DNA of 64,000 bases from Filobacillus milosensis (GCF_004402015.1 NZ_SOPW01000008.1:1-64000), one strand, 5' to 3'; counted from the first letter of the stretch, positions 35,597-42,703 are shown. Notes: a model not told the origin generated them from the sequence alone. A program made the numbers and translations.

Positions 35597-36004
35597 ATGA
35601 TGTATAACCAATATTCAAGTTATACACCCGGCCAATACGGCCAATCATCAGGCGGAAATTCGTATATGAAGTATATTCCCCCTCAATATGCTCAATATGT
35701 TAACGGCGGGCATAATTCAGGACAATATACGAATTACACTCAGATGAACGCATATACGAACTATAACCCATCTATGCATATGCAACCAACAGCCGGTTAT
35801 AATCCGTACATGCAAATGAACCCTACTTTAATGAATAACAATAAGAAGAAAAAAAGCAAAAAAGAAAAAGAAATCGTTGAAGAGATTTTATCATCAGAAC
35901 CTATTGAGACCTCTTCTGTAGAAACTACTGAAGATACTACAGTGACTGATCCTCCAAAAGAAGAACTAAGACAAAAGAAAAAATCAAAAAGGCGTAGACG
36001 TTAA
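35597..36004 (+). CDS. Tyr/Asn/Gln/Met-rich low-complexity protein with basic tail
   Basis: A 135-residue protein of two parts. Residues 1-90 are almost free of charge and rich in Tyr, Asn, Gln, Gly, Met and Pro (SSYTPGQYGQSSGG, KYIPPQYAQYVNGG, YNPYMQMNP); residues 90-135 are Lys-rich, then acidic/Thr-rich, then end KKKSKRRRR. Composition resembles spore coat or crust proteins, and tyrosines could be oxidatively cross-linked. I know no family. It is last in the cluster and is followed by a terminator. Structural or carrier role is inference only. Confidence 0.7.
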   Translation: MMYNQYSSYTPGQYGQSSGGNSYMKYIPPQYAQYVNGGHNSGQYTNYTQMNAYTNYNPSMHMQPTAGYNPYMQMNPTLMNNNKKKKSKKEKEIVEEILSSEPIETSSVETTEDTTVTDPPKEELRQKKKSKRRRR

Positions 36005-36037
36005 TATATTATATTAGCCTTATTGTATGTTCGTTAC

Positions 36038-36066
36038 ACTCCCGACATGAGTCGGGAGTTTTTATT
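36038..36066 (+). terminator. Terminator of the ten-gene cluster
   Basis: ACTCCCGAC and GTCGGGAGT form a 9-bp stem with an ATGA loop, followed by TTTTTATTTT. Confidence 0.88.
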
Positions 36067-36148
36067 TTAAAAGTTATAATCACCATGGGTTTTCATGCGA
36101 ATATTTCCAAATATATCTGCTAAGATGTAAAACAAGGGGAGTGACGAA

Positions 36149-36463
36149 ATGAACAAGTGGTTAAAATGGGGAATAGTTGTTTTGATTGGCTGTGTGTTGT
36201 TAGTATTGAATCCAAAGGACTTATACTACGAACTGAGATATACAGATCAAGTTGAGAAAAGGATTTCTGAACCAGCCATATGGAGTAACGTATTTGAGTC
36301 AGAAGTCGATTCAATCGAAGATGTTTCTTACATAGGTGATAAATTTTTTGAAGTTAAAACAAATGAAGGTACTTATATAGTTTTATATAATGATAATGGA
36401 ATGAATAGTAAATCATTCAATATTTATAAACATCACAAACGGATTGGACGATTCGGTTATTAA
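36149..36463 (+). CDS. Hypothetical membrane-anchored or secreted protein, 104 aa
   Basis: I do not recognise a family. One hydrophobic segment (WGIVVLIGCVLLVLN, about residues 6-21) follows a short positively charged N-terminus, so the rest is probably outside the cell. The remainder is charged and beta-rich (DVSYIGDKFFEVKTNEGTY), like a small PepSY or DUF3139-type exported domain, though the match is not firm. AAGGGGAGTGACGAA precedes the ATG. The epimerase-like gene follows at once. Confidence 0.6.
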   Translation: MNKWLKWGIVVLIGCVLLVLNPKDLYYELRYTDQVEKRISEPAIWSNVFESEVDSIEDVSYIGDKFFEVKTNEGTYIVLYNDNGMNSKSFNIYKHHKRIGRFGY

Positions 36464-36476
36464 GAGGGGTGTTACC

Positions 36477-36902
36477 TTGAAGAAAACATTAGATCATATC
36501 GGTGTAGCAGTTCGGCAATTGGATGAAAGCATTAATTTTTACCAAAATGTACTTGGTGCTAAACTCATTGACCGGTATAGAAGTGAAAAGTCTGGAGTTG
36601 AAAGTGAGATTGCAGTCATGGACGTAAACGGAACCACTACTGAGCTCCTTGCTCCGACAAACAATACAACATCTCCAATCGCCCGCTTCATCAAGCAAAA
36701 AGGAAAAGGCGTCCACCACATCGCTTATCGTGTGGATGACCTTGAAATGGCTATTGATGACTTAAAGCAAAAAGGCATACGTGTCATGGAAGAAACACGC
36801 CGAGTCAATAAACATGGCAGACGTTTAATTTATCTGAATCCAGCTGATACAGATGGAACTATTATTGAATACTGTGATTACCCTGAGGAAGGTGATACAT
36901 GA
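36477..36902 (+). CDS. Methylmalonyl-CoA epimerase-like VOC protein
   Basis: A 141-residue VOC protein close to methylmalonyl-CoA epimerase and Bacillus Yqj[19 protein letters not shown] opens it, [18 protein letters not shown] carries the central metal His, and [14 protein letters not shown] the C-terminal Glu ligand. True epimerases invert 2-methylmalonyl-CoA; no mutase gene is in the window, so the CoA substrate is uncertain. The TTG at 36477 is the start, with AGAGGGGTG five bases upstream. Its stop overlaps the yjbQ start. Confidence 0.82.
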   Translation: MKKTLDHIGVAVRQLDESINFYQNVLGAKLIDRYRSEKSGVESEIAVMDVNGTTTELLAPTNNTTSPIARFIKQKGKGVHHIAYRVDDLEMAIDDLKQKGIRVMEETRRVNKHGRRLIYLNPADTDGTIIEYCDYPEEGDT

Positions 36903-37303
36903 TGTTAAAAAAGTTTAGTATACAAACTGACAAGCATGATCAAATGATTGATGTGACACATAAAGTCCAAAATTTTATTACTAAAAAAGATGTAGATAAA
37001 GGCGTAGCGGTTATCTACTGCTCCCATACGACTGGTGGCATCACAATTAACGAGAATGCAGACCCAGACGTCAAAACTGACATGCTTCGCCGTTTTGATG
37101 AAATCTATCCTTGGGAGCATAAATTAGATCGCCACATGGAAGGAAACACTGCCGCTCATATGAAAGCAAGCACAGTTGGCGCATCACAGCATGTAATTAT
37201 CGATGGCGGAAAGTTAGTGCTCGGCACATGGCAAGGTATTTATTTTTGCGAGTTTGACGGTCCGCGAAATCGGAATTTTTACGTGAAAATTGTAGAAGGT
37301 TAA
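36899..37303 (+). CDS. YjbQ family protein (UPF0047, secondary thiamine phosphate synthase)
   Basis: A 134-residue UPF0047/YjbQ protein. [21 protein letters not shown], quoted by position 40-59, carries the conserved His; [13 protein letters not shown], then [20 protein letters not shown], are the remaining blocks. Escherichia coli YjbQ has weak thiamine-phosphate synthase activity; the real role is unknown. It overlaps the epimerase-like gene by four bases. After the stop the transcript runs through repeat array B to a terminator. Confidence 0.88.
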   Translation: MMLKKFSIQTDKHDQMIDVTHKVQNFITKKDVDKGVAVIYCSHTTGGITINENADPDVKTDMLRRFDEIYPWEHKLDRHMEGNTAAHMKASTVGASQHVIIDGGKLVLGTWQGIYFCEFDGPRNRNFYVKIVEG

Positions 37304-37312
37304 TTTCTGCAA

Positions 37313-37493
37313 AGTATATAATAAAACTCTAAAAGTAGATAATTAATTTTACAAACTAGATAATAAAATTCCTGAAGTGGATAATAAACCGTAGAAACTA
37401 GATAATAAAAATTAAAAAGTAGATAATAAACTTAATAAACTACATAATAAACTTAATAAACTAGATAATAAATTAATCAAAGTAGATAAAAAT
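37313..37493. repeat. Tandem array B: nine units with exact 21-bp period
   Basis: Units with the consensus (AG/AC)TAGATAATAAA start at 37313, 37334, 37355, 37376, 37397, 37418, 37439, 37460 and 37481, always 21 bases apart. The first 13 bases are conserved with AGTAGAT and ACTAGAT variants; the other eight vary. The array lies between the yjbQ stop and a terminator. There is no nearby cas gene and the spacing is too short for CRISPR. Confidence 0.88.
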
Positions 37494-37535
37494 GTCCCCT
37501 AAAGGAGGCTGTACTCTTCTTTAGGGGACATTTTC
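37491..37535. terminator. Terminator after array B
   Basis: AAAATGTCCCCTAAAG and CTTTAGGGGACATTTT form a long stem between yjbQ and the convergent membrane-protein gene. Confidence 0.85.
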
Positions 37536-37602
37536 TAGCTTTACTTATTTAACACAATATTAAAATATTGATTGCCTATCTCTATATGACTCAAGTCTTT
37601 AT

Positions 37603-38421
37603 TTATTTCAACTCATACCCTGTTAATTCTCTTGCTAGCTCCAATGCTTCTTTTCGATTATTTGCTGGTGCCGAGATTATTTGACCATCTTCACTACTCC
37701 AACTTCCATGGTTATAAAGCATAATAGCTATTTCTTCAAATTGATTATTTACAACAATAGTTCCAACTGTTTCGTGACGCCCGGGTTGATAATTTCTATA
37801 TAAGAGAATTCCATTTTTCTGTCCTCTATAATCAATGGTGACACCTGAATCTTCACTTGGGATTTGTACATCTTCTCCTGTAATCACAAATTTACCACCA
37901 TATATGCCTCCACCACTCAAGCTTCGACTTAACTCACCGTTTATTTTTATAGTAACAGGCTTTTCAACACTTTCTTCCCCTAGTTGAAATTGAATCCCTT
38001 CAATCGTTTGGTTTACATCTCGGGGTGTGGTATACCAAATAGAGTAACTAATAAAACCGACTATAAACACCGCGCTTACTACTGACAGACTTATCATAAA
38101 CTTACGATCCTCGCGCCAGTTAACTGCTTCATCTTTCTCTTCTAATCGATCTTGTATAACCTTATTTAATAAAACATTAATGATGACTGCTGCAACTGTA
38201 AGAACGAAGAACTTTTTCCAAAGCAGTCCAAATGTATAGGGATCAAAGAAACTTAACATCAGAAAAGAAACGTTTAAAGCTACGATTAATACCAATACGA
38301 ACCAATCGAAGTTTTTTAATCGCCCTTTATATTTAATAAAATTAGATATAAATACGACGGCGACAGCAATTAAAAACCATGTCGATATATCTGAAAACGT
38401 CAAACTCAAACAATCACCCAT
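37603..38421 (-). CDS. Hypothetical membrane protein with extracytoplasmic C-terminal domain
   Basis: A 272-residue protein of unknown family. Four hydrophobic segments lie at about 12-28, 38-60, 68-86 and 108-130. The C-terminal half (135-272) is soluble, beta-rich, with a Gly-rich turn SLSGGGIYGGKFV and NNRKEALELARELTGYELK at the end. It may be a sensor or an envelope-stress protein; nothing in the sequence says which. The start is the ATG at 38421; no strong ribosome binding site is visible (TTTGAG). Monocistronic. Confidence 0.6.
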   Translation of the reverse strand: MGDCLSLTFSDISTWFLIAVAVVFISNFIKYKGRLKNFDWFVLVLIVALNVSFLMLSFFDPYTFGLLWKKFFVLTVAAVIINVLLNKVIQDRLEEKDEAVNWREDRKFMISLSVVSAVFIVGFISYSIWYTTPRDVNQTIEGIQFQLGEESVEKPVTIKINGELSRSLSGGGIYGGKFVITGEDVQIPSEDSGVTIDYRGQKNGILLYRNYQPGRHETVGTIVVNNQFEEIAIMLYNHGSWSSEDGQIISAPANNRKEALELARELTGYELK

Positions 38422-38485
38422 TCATATGTATTTATTTCATGATAGCATATAAATAATAACATTCTCACGTTTGGAGGAACGATCG

Positions 38486-38725
38486 ATGATTAATTTAAAA
38501 AAAGAGCAAAAACAACACCTGATTGAACAGATTAAAGAGTATTTTTATAATGAACGCTCTGAGGAGATTGGAGATTTAGCAGCAGAAAATTTCTTCCACT
38601 TCATGGCCGAAGAGGTCGGGCCTCACTTTTACAATAAAGGCTTACACGATGCAAAAGATGTTTTTGAACAGAAAGTCATGAATATGGATGAGGACATTCG
38701 AGCATTAGAAAGAAACACGAAATAA
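38486..38725 (+). CDS. DUF2164 family protein
   Basis: A 79-residue cytoplasmic protein of the DUF2164 family: IKEYFYNERSEEIGDLAAE, then GPHFYNKGLHDAKDVF, are its two conserved blocks. It is helical and acidic with no known function. The ATG at 38486 has TTGGAGGAACGATCG upstream; an earlier in-frame ATG overlaps the binding site. A terminator follows directly. Confidence 0.85.
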   Translation: MINLKKEQKQHLIEQIKEYFYNERSEEIGDLAAENFFHFMAEEVGPHFYNKGLHDAKDVFEQKVMNMDEDIRALERNTK

Positions 38726-38727
38726 AG

Positions 38728-38758
38728 CCAACACATAGCGTGCTGGCTTTTCATTTAC
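38728..38758 (+). terminator. Terminator of the DUF2164 gene
   Basis: AAAGCCAACAC and GTGCTGGCTTT pair with one bulge and are followed by TTCATTT. Confidence 0.75.
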
Positions 38759-38994
38759 TCGTGTCCCTTTTGATGTTTTTTATGCCATTTCGGAATATAA
38801 CCATTTGCCTCTAACTTCTCGTGCATTTCTTCAATGTGGCCCAGTATTTTGGCACTTTTTCTTCGGAGTAAACTCCATATTTCACATACTTATTAACGAT
38901 TTTCTTGTGGTGTTCAAAGGCTTCCTTCTGTAATGCAGTCATCTCTTCCTTTTGTTCGTCAGTTAATTGGTTGATCTGGTTCTGCTTCTATAGA
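38757..38994 (-). pseudogene. YckD-like (DUF2680) gene remnant
   Basis: Two minus-strand frames together make a DUF2680/YckD protein: INQLTDEQKEEMTALQ...VNKYVKYGVYSEEK in one frame and AKILGHIEEMHEKLEANGYI, then PKWHKKHQKGHE, in the next. The switch is in an A run (GAAGAAAAAGTGCC), consistent with loss of one A. Upstream an in-frame TAG ends the reading, and the signal peptide is missing; repeat array C begins at that point. The frameshift alone might be a homopolymer sequencing error, but the missing N-terminus supports a real pseudogene. Confidence 0.7.
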
Positions 38995-39010
38995 CTTTGA
39001 AGGTATCAGC

Positions 39011-39116
39011 ATCATTAGTGTCCAATACCGAAAATTTAGTGGCCGATACTCTCAATTAGTGTCCAATCTCTGGAGTTTAGTGGCCAATTTTATAAAAATA
39101 GTGTCCAATCTCCTAA
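39011..39116. repeat. Tandem array C: five ~21-bp units alternating TTAGTGTCCAAT and TTAGTGGCCAAT
   Basis: Core words start at 39015, 39036, 39056, 39077 and about 39098 (spacing 21, 20, 21, 21). Units 1, 3 and 5 carry GTCCAAT and units 2 and 4 carry GGCC(A/G)AT, so the variants alternate strictly. Between cores the sequence varies. The array occupies the place of the lost N-terminus of the YckD-like remnant and ends by the stop of the next minus-strand gene. Confidence 0.85.
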
Positions 39117-39153
39117 TAAAAAAACAGAAGCAGGTCTCCCCGCCTCCGTTCGC

Positions 39154-39450
39154 TTAATGAATATTTGGTTGTTGTTGATTTTTTTGATTTTGCTGTTGAG
39201 CCTGTTGTGCCAATTGACCCATCGCACCGGCACCTTGTTGATTTTGGCCTTGCTTTTGTTGACCAGCTTGCTGTTGTTGCATTTGACCTTGCTGCGGCTG
39301 CTGACCTTGCTGGCCCATCATGCTCGTTAACATTGGCAAAAAGCTTTGAAGCTGTCCACCGCGGCCTGTCATCATCGTGTATGCCGCAACACCAATACCG
39401 ATTGATGCCAACATCGGTAACCATTCAATATTATTCATTCGCATTCGCAT
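39154..39450 (-). CDS. Gln-rich protein with N-terminal membrane helix
   Basis: A 98-residue protein. An N-terminal helix (WLPMLASIGIGVAAYTMM, about residues 9-26) could anchor it in the membrane. From about residue 45 it is almost entirely Gln, Gly, Asn and Ala (QQGQQPQQGQMQQQQAGQQ and similar), a disordered tail. I know of no function; similar low-complexity Gln-rich tails occur in spore-associated small proteins of bacilli. AAAAGGGGTGTG precedes three close ATG codons. Other frames across it are artefacts of the CAG-rich sequence. Confidence 0.65.
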   Translation of the reverse strand: MRMRMNNIEWLPMLASIGIGVAAYTMMTGRGGQLQSFLPMLTSMMGQQGQQPQQGQMQQQQAGQQKQGQNQQGAGAMGQLAQQAQQQNQKNQQQPNIH

Positions 39451-39530
39451 CACTCACACCCCTTTTCAAATTAGTCTCTCTTAGTTTGTTAAAAATTGGT
39501 GTGAGTATGATTAACAAATGCTTCCATTAA

Positions 39531-39932
39531 TTACACTTGTTCATTTATTTTTTCATAAAACGCTTTTAATTCAGGTATATACGTATGATCAATGTCACCA
39601 ACCAACTCATTTGCCAGTTCATCATTGTGAATATATAAGGTTAAATTTCTTCGATTTTGAGCTTTAAACCAAACACGTTCATTGGTAATAAGCCCAAGCT
39701 TTTTCATTTCTTTAACTGCTTGACGTGGCGTTTCAACCATGATGCCCTTCGCCTCTAAATACGAATAAATCACTTTATTGGCATGTTCCATAGTCATTTC
39801 AAAAAAATGAATATACCCCGCTTGTTCAAGCTCACTTTCTAACATTGCATCGCTATGTACGAGAAGTTTTTTATAAACTGTTTCATAGTTATCGAAAAAC
39901 TGTCTCCATCTAATTTCTTGATTATTTTCCAT
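39531..39932 (-). CDS. HEPN-family (HI0074-like) protein, orphan
   Basis: A 133-residue helical protein like the 'nucleotidyltransferase substrate-binding' HI0074 family: RWRQFFDNYETVYKKLL, a central HANKVIYSYLEAKGI, then RVWFKAQNRRNLTLYIHNDE, which holds the Rx6H motif of HEPN proteins. Such proteins usually pair with a MNT nucleotidyltransferase as a toxin-antitoxin system, but no MNT gene is adjacent. AAGGAG lies in the end of the upstream GNAT gene and the two overlap by 11 bases. It may be an antitoxin-free RNase-like relative or simply inactive. Confidence 0.72.
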   Translation of the reverse strand: MENNQEIRWRQFFDNYETVYKKLLVHSDAMLESELEQAGYIHFFEMTMEHANKVIYSYLEAKGIMVETPRQAVKEMKKLGLITNERVWFKAQNRRNLTLYIHNDELANELVGDIDHTYIPELKAFYEKINEQV

Positions 39933-40413
39933 AGGAAAGACTCCTTTTTAATGATAAATCCATAAGGTATTGTTCGCCTTTACGTCCAAATTTCCTTCTC
40001 CCTGTATCTCGAAATCCTACTTTTTCATATAACTTTTGTGCTGCTACATTTTTATGGTTAACAGCTAATATGATTTCATCACACTTCGGAAATTCACTCG
40101 GAATAAAATGCATTAACTCACTCATTCCAGCCTTTGCGTAACCTTTACCTTGGTATGTTAGGTCCATGGATAGAGCTGTGAGTAGCATCGCGTTCGGATT
40201 ATCAGAGTATTCTTTAACTCGATCTGTATGTTGAATTAAGAAACACCCGACCGGTACACCTTCAGCAAGGATGACAATTGGATATTGCCCCTCATTAGCA
40301 TCTACTATATCTTCTGGCATTGCCGTAAATTGTTTTTGTTCATCAGGTAAGTAAAAAGCTTTTAGTGCTTCTAAATATTCTGGTCTATAGTGTGCTAAAA
40401 CTACTTCTGCCAT
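39922..40413 (-). CDS. GNAT family N-acetyltransferase
   Basis: A 163-residue GNAT protein. LSMDLTYQGKGYAKAGMSEL carries the acetyl-CoA loop (about 86-105), and IILAVNHKNVAAQKLYEKVGF the motif B Asn/Tyr positions. The ATG at 40413 (MAEVVLAHY) follows AAAGGAGTGG; the longer upstream frame has no binding site. It resembles RimI/PaiA-like enzymes; substrate unknown. It overlaps and precedes the HEPN gene. Confidence 0.82.
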   Translation of the reverse strand: MAEVVLAHYRPEYLEALKAFYLPDEQKQFTAMPEDIVDANEGQYPIVILAEGVPVGCFLIQHTDRVKEYSDNPNAMLLTALSMDLTYQGKGYAKAGMSELMHFIPSEFPKCDEIILAVNHKNVAAQKLYEKVGFRDTGRRKFGRKGEQYLMDLSLKRSLSYGK

Positions 40414-40523
40414 TACAACCACTCCTTTTATACAATCTATATTTAGCGTAAACTTTTTAAAGTTTTTCTTCAATGCAGACCTTTAATTGATATAATTATG
40501 AATAACACAAGGGGGTATTTTTT

Positions 40524-40988
40524 ATGAAAAAAAGACATGAAGTTCTTTTTAACCAACTAGAAACATATCGACAGGAACTATTAAACAGTGTGATCAATGT
40601 CACTAAAGAAGAAGCAGAAGTCATCCCCGAGGGCTTTAACAATAATATTAGATGGAACTTGGGGCACATTTACTTAGATCAATATATGTGGATTAAGATT
40701 TTGACAAAAGATAATCTATACTCTGAGAGATTTAATCAATCGTTCGGTTTCGGTACTACCCCGTCTGATTTTAATGCAGAAACCCCATCGTTTGAAGAAC
40801 TTAAGCTTTTACTTAAAGATCAGACATATAAAATAAAAAAACTTTATGGAGACCGCCTTGAAGAGGAATTTCAGCCTACCGAAATGGGCATGTACACCAT
40901 TGAACAAGTGTTGATTCGAACAGTCTTTCATGAGGGAATGCACACACAAGCAATCAACGACCTAAAAAAATGTATTAGAAATAATTAA
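40524..40988 (+). CDS. DinB family protein
   Basis: A 154-residue DinB-like four-helix protein. Metal-ligand histidines appear in WNLGHIYLDQYMW (about residue 48) and VFHEGMHTQAINDL (about 135-148), the HxxxH being typical. GGGGG-type ribosome binding site before the ATG. Possible bacillithiol-dependent transferase; unproven. The MFS gene follows 17 bases later, so the pair may be an operon. Confidence 0.82.
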   Translation: MKKRHEVLFNQLETYRQELLNSVINVTKEEAEVIPEGFNNNIRWNLGHIYLDQYMWIKILTKDNLYSERFNQSFGFGTTPSDFNAETPSFEELKLLLKDQTYKIKKLYGDRLEEEFQPTEMGMYTIEQVLIRTVFHEGMHTQAINDLKKCIRNN

Positions 40989-41005
40989 AATAGGATGTGT
41001 GTTTA

Positions 41006-42226
41006 ATGAAACCATTATGGAAAAACCGCTCTTTCACCTCTGTTTGGATTGGAAATGGTGCGTCTGAACTTGCTGGAGCATTTGGAACGTTTTGTAATTC
41101 AATATTAGTCTATCAACTCACAGGATCCACATTAGCTCTTGGTAGCATGTGGATTTTATATTATGTACCCTCTCTCATCCTGCAATTAGTGATTGGCCCA
41201 TACATCGATCGCTGGAGTCGTAAATGGATCATGATATTAACACAGTGGACAAGAGCAGGCATTTTTCTCTTGCCACTTTTCGCTTTGTTTTTCGGCCAGC
41301 TTGAAGTGTGGCATATTTATACGGTTCAGGTCGTTATCGGGTTAATCACGCCTTTATATATACCAGCCAATCAAGCTATTACACCTACCATTGTGAAAAA
41401 AGATCAACTTCAGACAGCCAATGGTTACTTAGAAGGCACCATGCGTCTTATGATGTTTGTAGCTCCTTTAACTGCGGGTCTAGTTATAGAGTATATAGGG
41501 GTCGAATGGACGCTAATGATGATTAGCTCTCTGTTAAGCGTAAGTGGTTTATTACTTTTACAAGTTAAAGAAAGAAGAGGTCCAAGACAAATCAGAAAGC
41601 CTTGGGTTAAGGAATTTCTAGAAGGGACGACTTATTTTTTCACACAAAAGATTATTGTTTGGCTTGGAGTTTTCCTTGCTTTTGTGCAGTTCGGTGTCGG
41701 TGTTACGATGGTGGTCACCCTTCCGTATATCACAGAGGTACTATCAGGAAGTGAGTTGCATTACGGATTATTTATGGCAGGATTTCCAGCTGGATATGTC
41801 ATTGGATCTCTATTAGTTGGAAAAATAAAAATCAGTAGTCGCCGTATTCTGATGCTTGGTTCGTTATTTATAGGTGGATTAACATTTGTAGCACTAGGTT
41901 TTAATCACAGTATTGGATTAGCCATAATCACTGAAATGATTGGCGGTGTCATGATTGCCTTTTTTAGCATTCATAACATCACGATTTTACAAAAAGTTGT
42001 GCCAGATCACCTTATGGGTAAAGTCGTTTCGGTCAGAATGCTCATTGTTCGCGGTGCTATTCCATTAGGCGTACTGGCTGGCGGTATTCTTAGCGAAATA
42101 TATGGTATTCGGCCATTATACTTTCTAATAGGAAGCGTCATATGCTTAACATCATTAATCGGTATACTAGTCCCTTATTTTAAATTCATAGACAATCAAC
42201 CCACTGAAGAAAAGCTGGCTTCATAA
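41006..42226 (+). CDS. MFS exporter (MefA/EntS-like)
   Basis: A 406-residue major facilitator with about 12 transmembrane helices. GPYIDRWSRKWIMI is the loop 2-3 motif and NITILQKVVPDHLMGKVVSV the loop 10-11 motif, both typical of macrolide-efflux (Mef) and EntS exporters. A short helix-breaking loop (KERRGPRQIRKPWVKEF) separates the halves. Exported compound is unknown. The ATG at 41006 has a weak AGGATG site. No terminator is obvious before the copper-protein leader. Confidence 0.85.
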   Translation: MKPLWKNRSFTSVWIGNGASELAGAFGTFCNSILVYQLTGSTLALGSMWILYYVPSLILQLVIGPYIDRWSRKWIMILTQWTRAGIFLLPLFALFFGQLEVWHIYTVQVVIGLITPLYIPANQAITPTIVKKDQLQTANGYLEGTMRLMMFVAPLTAGLVIEYIGVEWTLMMISSLLSVSGLLLLQVKERRGPRQIRKPWVKEFLEGTTYFFTQKIIVWLGVFLAFVQFGVGVTMVVTLPYITEVLSGSELHYGLFMAGFPAGYVIGSLLVGKIKISSRRILMLGSLFIGGLTFVALGFNHSIGLAIITEMIGGVMIAFFSIHNITILQKVVPDHLMGKVVSVRMLIVRGAIPLGVLAGGILSEIYGIRPLYFLIGSVICLTSLIGILVPYFKFIDNQPTEEKLAS

Positions 42227-42297
42227 ATGACCAATTTCCACATTTTTCTGTAAAGTTAGGCAAAATATAATGTTTAGAATCACAGTGGAGAGGCAAT

Positions 42298-42336
42298 ATA
42301 TCAATATATCCATAATGTAGGAGGTATATTGATATG
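42298..42336 (+). promoter_or_regulatory. Perfect 11-bp inverted repeat covering the start of the copper-protein gene
   Basis: ATATCAATATA (42298-42308) and TATATTGATAT (42325-42335) are perfect complements. The 16-base loop contains the ribosome binding site AGGAGG, and the second arm includes the first two bases of the ATG. In RNA the start codon would be paired; in DNA it could be a repressor operator. Confidence 0.7.
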
Positions 42337-42663
42337 AGTCACGAAAAGTATTCAAAAGTAATTGAAGTTCTACATGAATGTATGGAAGCTTGTAATCACT
42401 GTTACTCATCTTGTTTAAAAGAAGATGATTTAGCACATATGAGAGATTGTGTTCGTTTGGATCGTGAATGTGCAGATATTTGCGCCAACTTTGAACAAGC
42501 CTTAACACAAGGAACAGACTTCGTTAAAGAATATGCCCAATTATGTGTAGCTGCATGCCGCGCATGTGGTGATGAATGTGCTAAGCATGATCATGACCAT
42601 TGCCAAAAATGTGCTGATGCATGTAAGAAATGTGCCGATGAATGTGAGAAGCTAATTGCCTAA
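42334..42663 (+). CDS. Four-helix bundle copper-binding protein (Csp/YhjQ-like, DUF326)
   Basis: A 109-residue cytosolic protein with 13 or more cysteines placed on four helices: CMEACNHCYSSC, CVRLDRECADICANF, CVAACRACGDECAKH and CQKCADACKKCADECEK. This is the copper-storage (Csp) pattern, in which each bundle stores many Cu(I) ions; there is no Tat signal, so it is the cytosolic Csp3 type. The His-rich HDHDHC segment could add a site. Translation may be gated by the inverted repeat over its start. Terminator follows. Confidence 0.9.
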   Translation: MSHEKYSKVIEVLHECMEACNHCYSSCLKEDDLAHMRDCVRLDRECADICANFEQALTQGTDFVKEYAQLCVAACRACGDECAKHDHDHCQKCADACKKCADECEKLIA

Positions 42664-42668
42664 TATAA

Positions 42669-42703
42669 CTAAAGCTCCAGTTTATAAACTGGAGCTTTTT
42701 TAA
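42669..42703 (+). terminator. Terminator of the copper-protein gene
   Basis: AAAGCTCCAGTTT and AAACTGGAGCTTT form a stem, followed by TTTT. Confidence 0.85.

Noticed and set aside
20431-39116. CRISPR arrays at the periodic repeats
   Set aside because: Units are only 20-21 bases in all, the conserved part is 7-13 bases, spacers are not unique or of fixed length, and no cas genes are present.
39113-39530. Alternative frames on both strands over the Gln-rich gene
   Set aside because: They come from the CAG/CTG-rich repetitive coding sequence; only the Gln-rich frame has a ribosome binding site and a sensible N-terminal helix.
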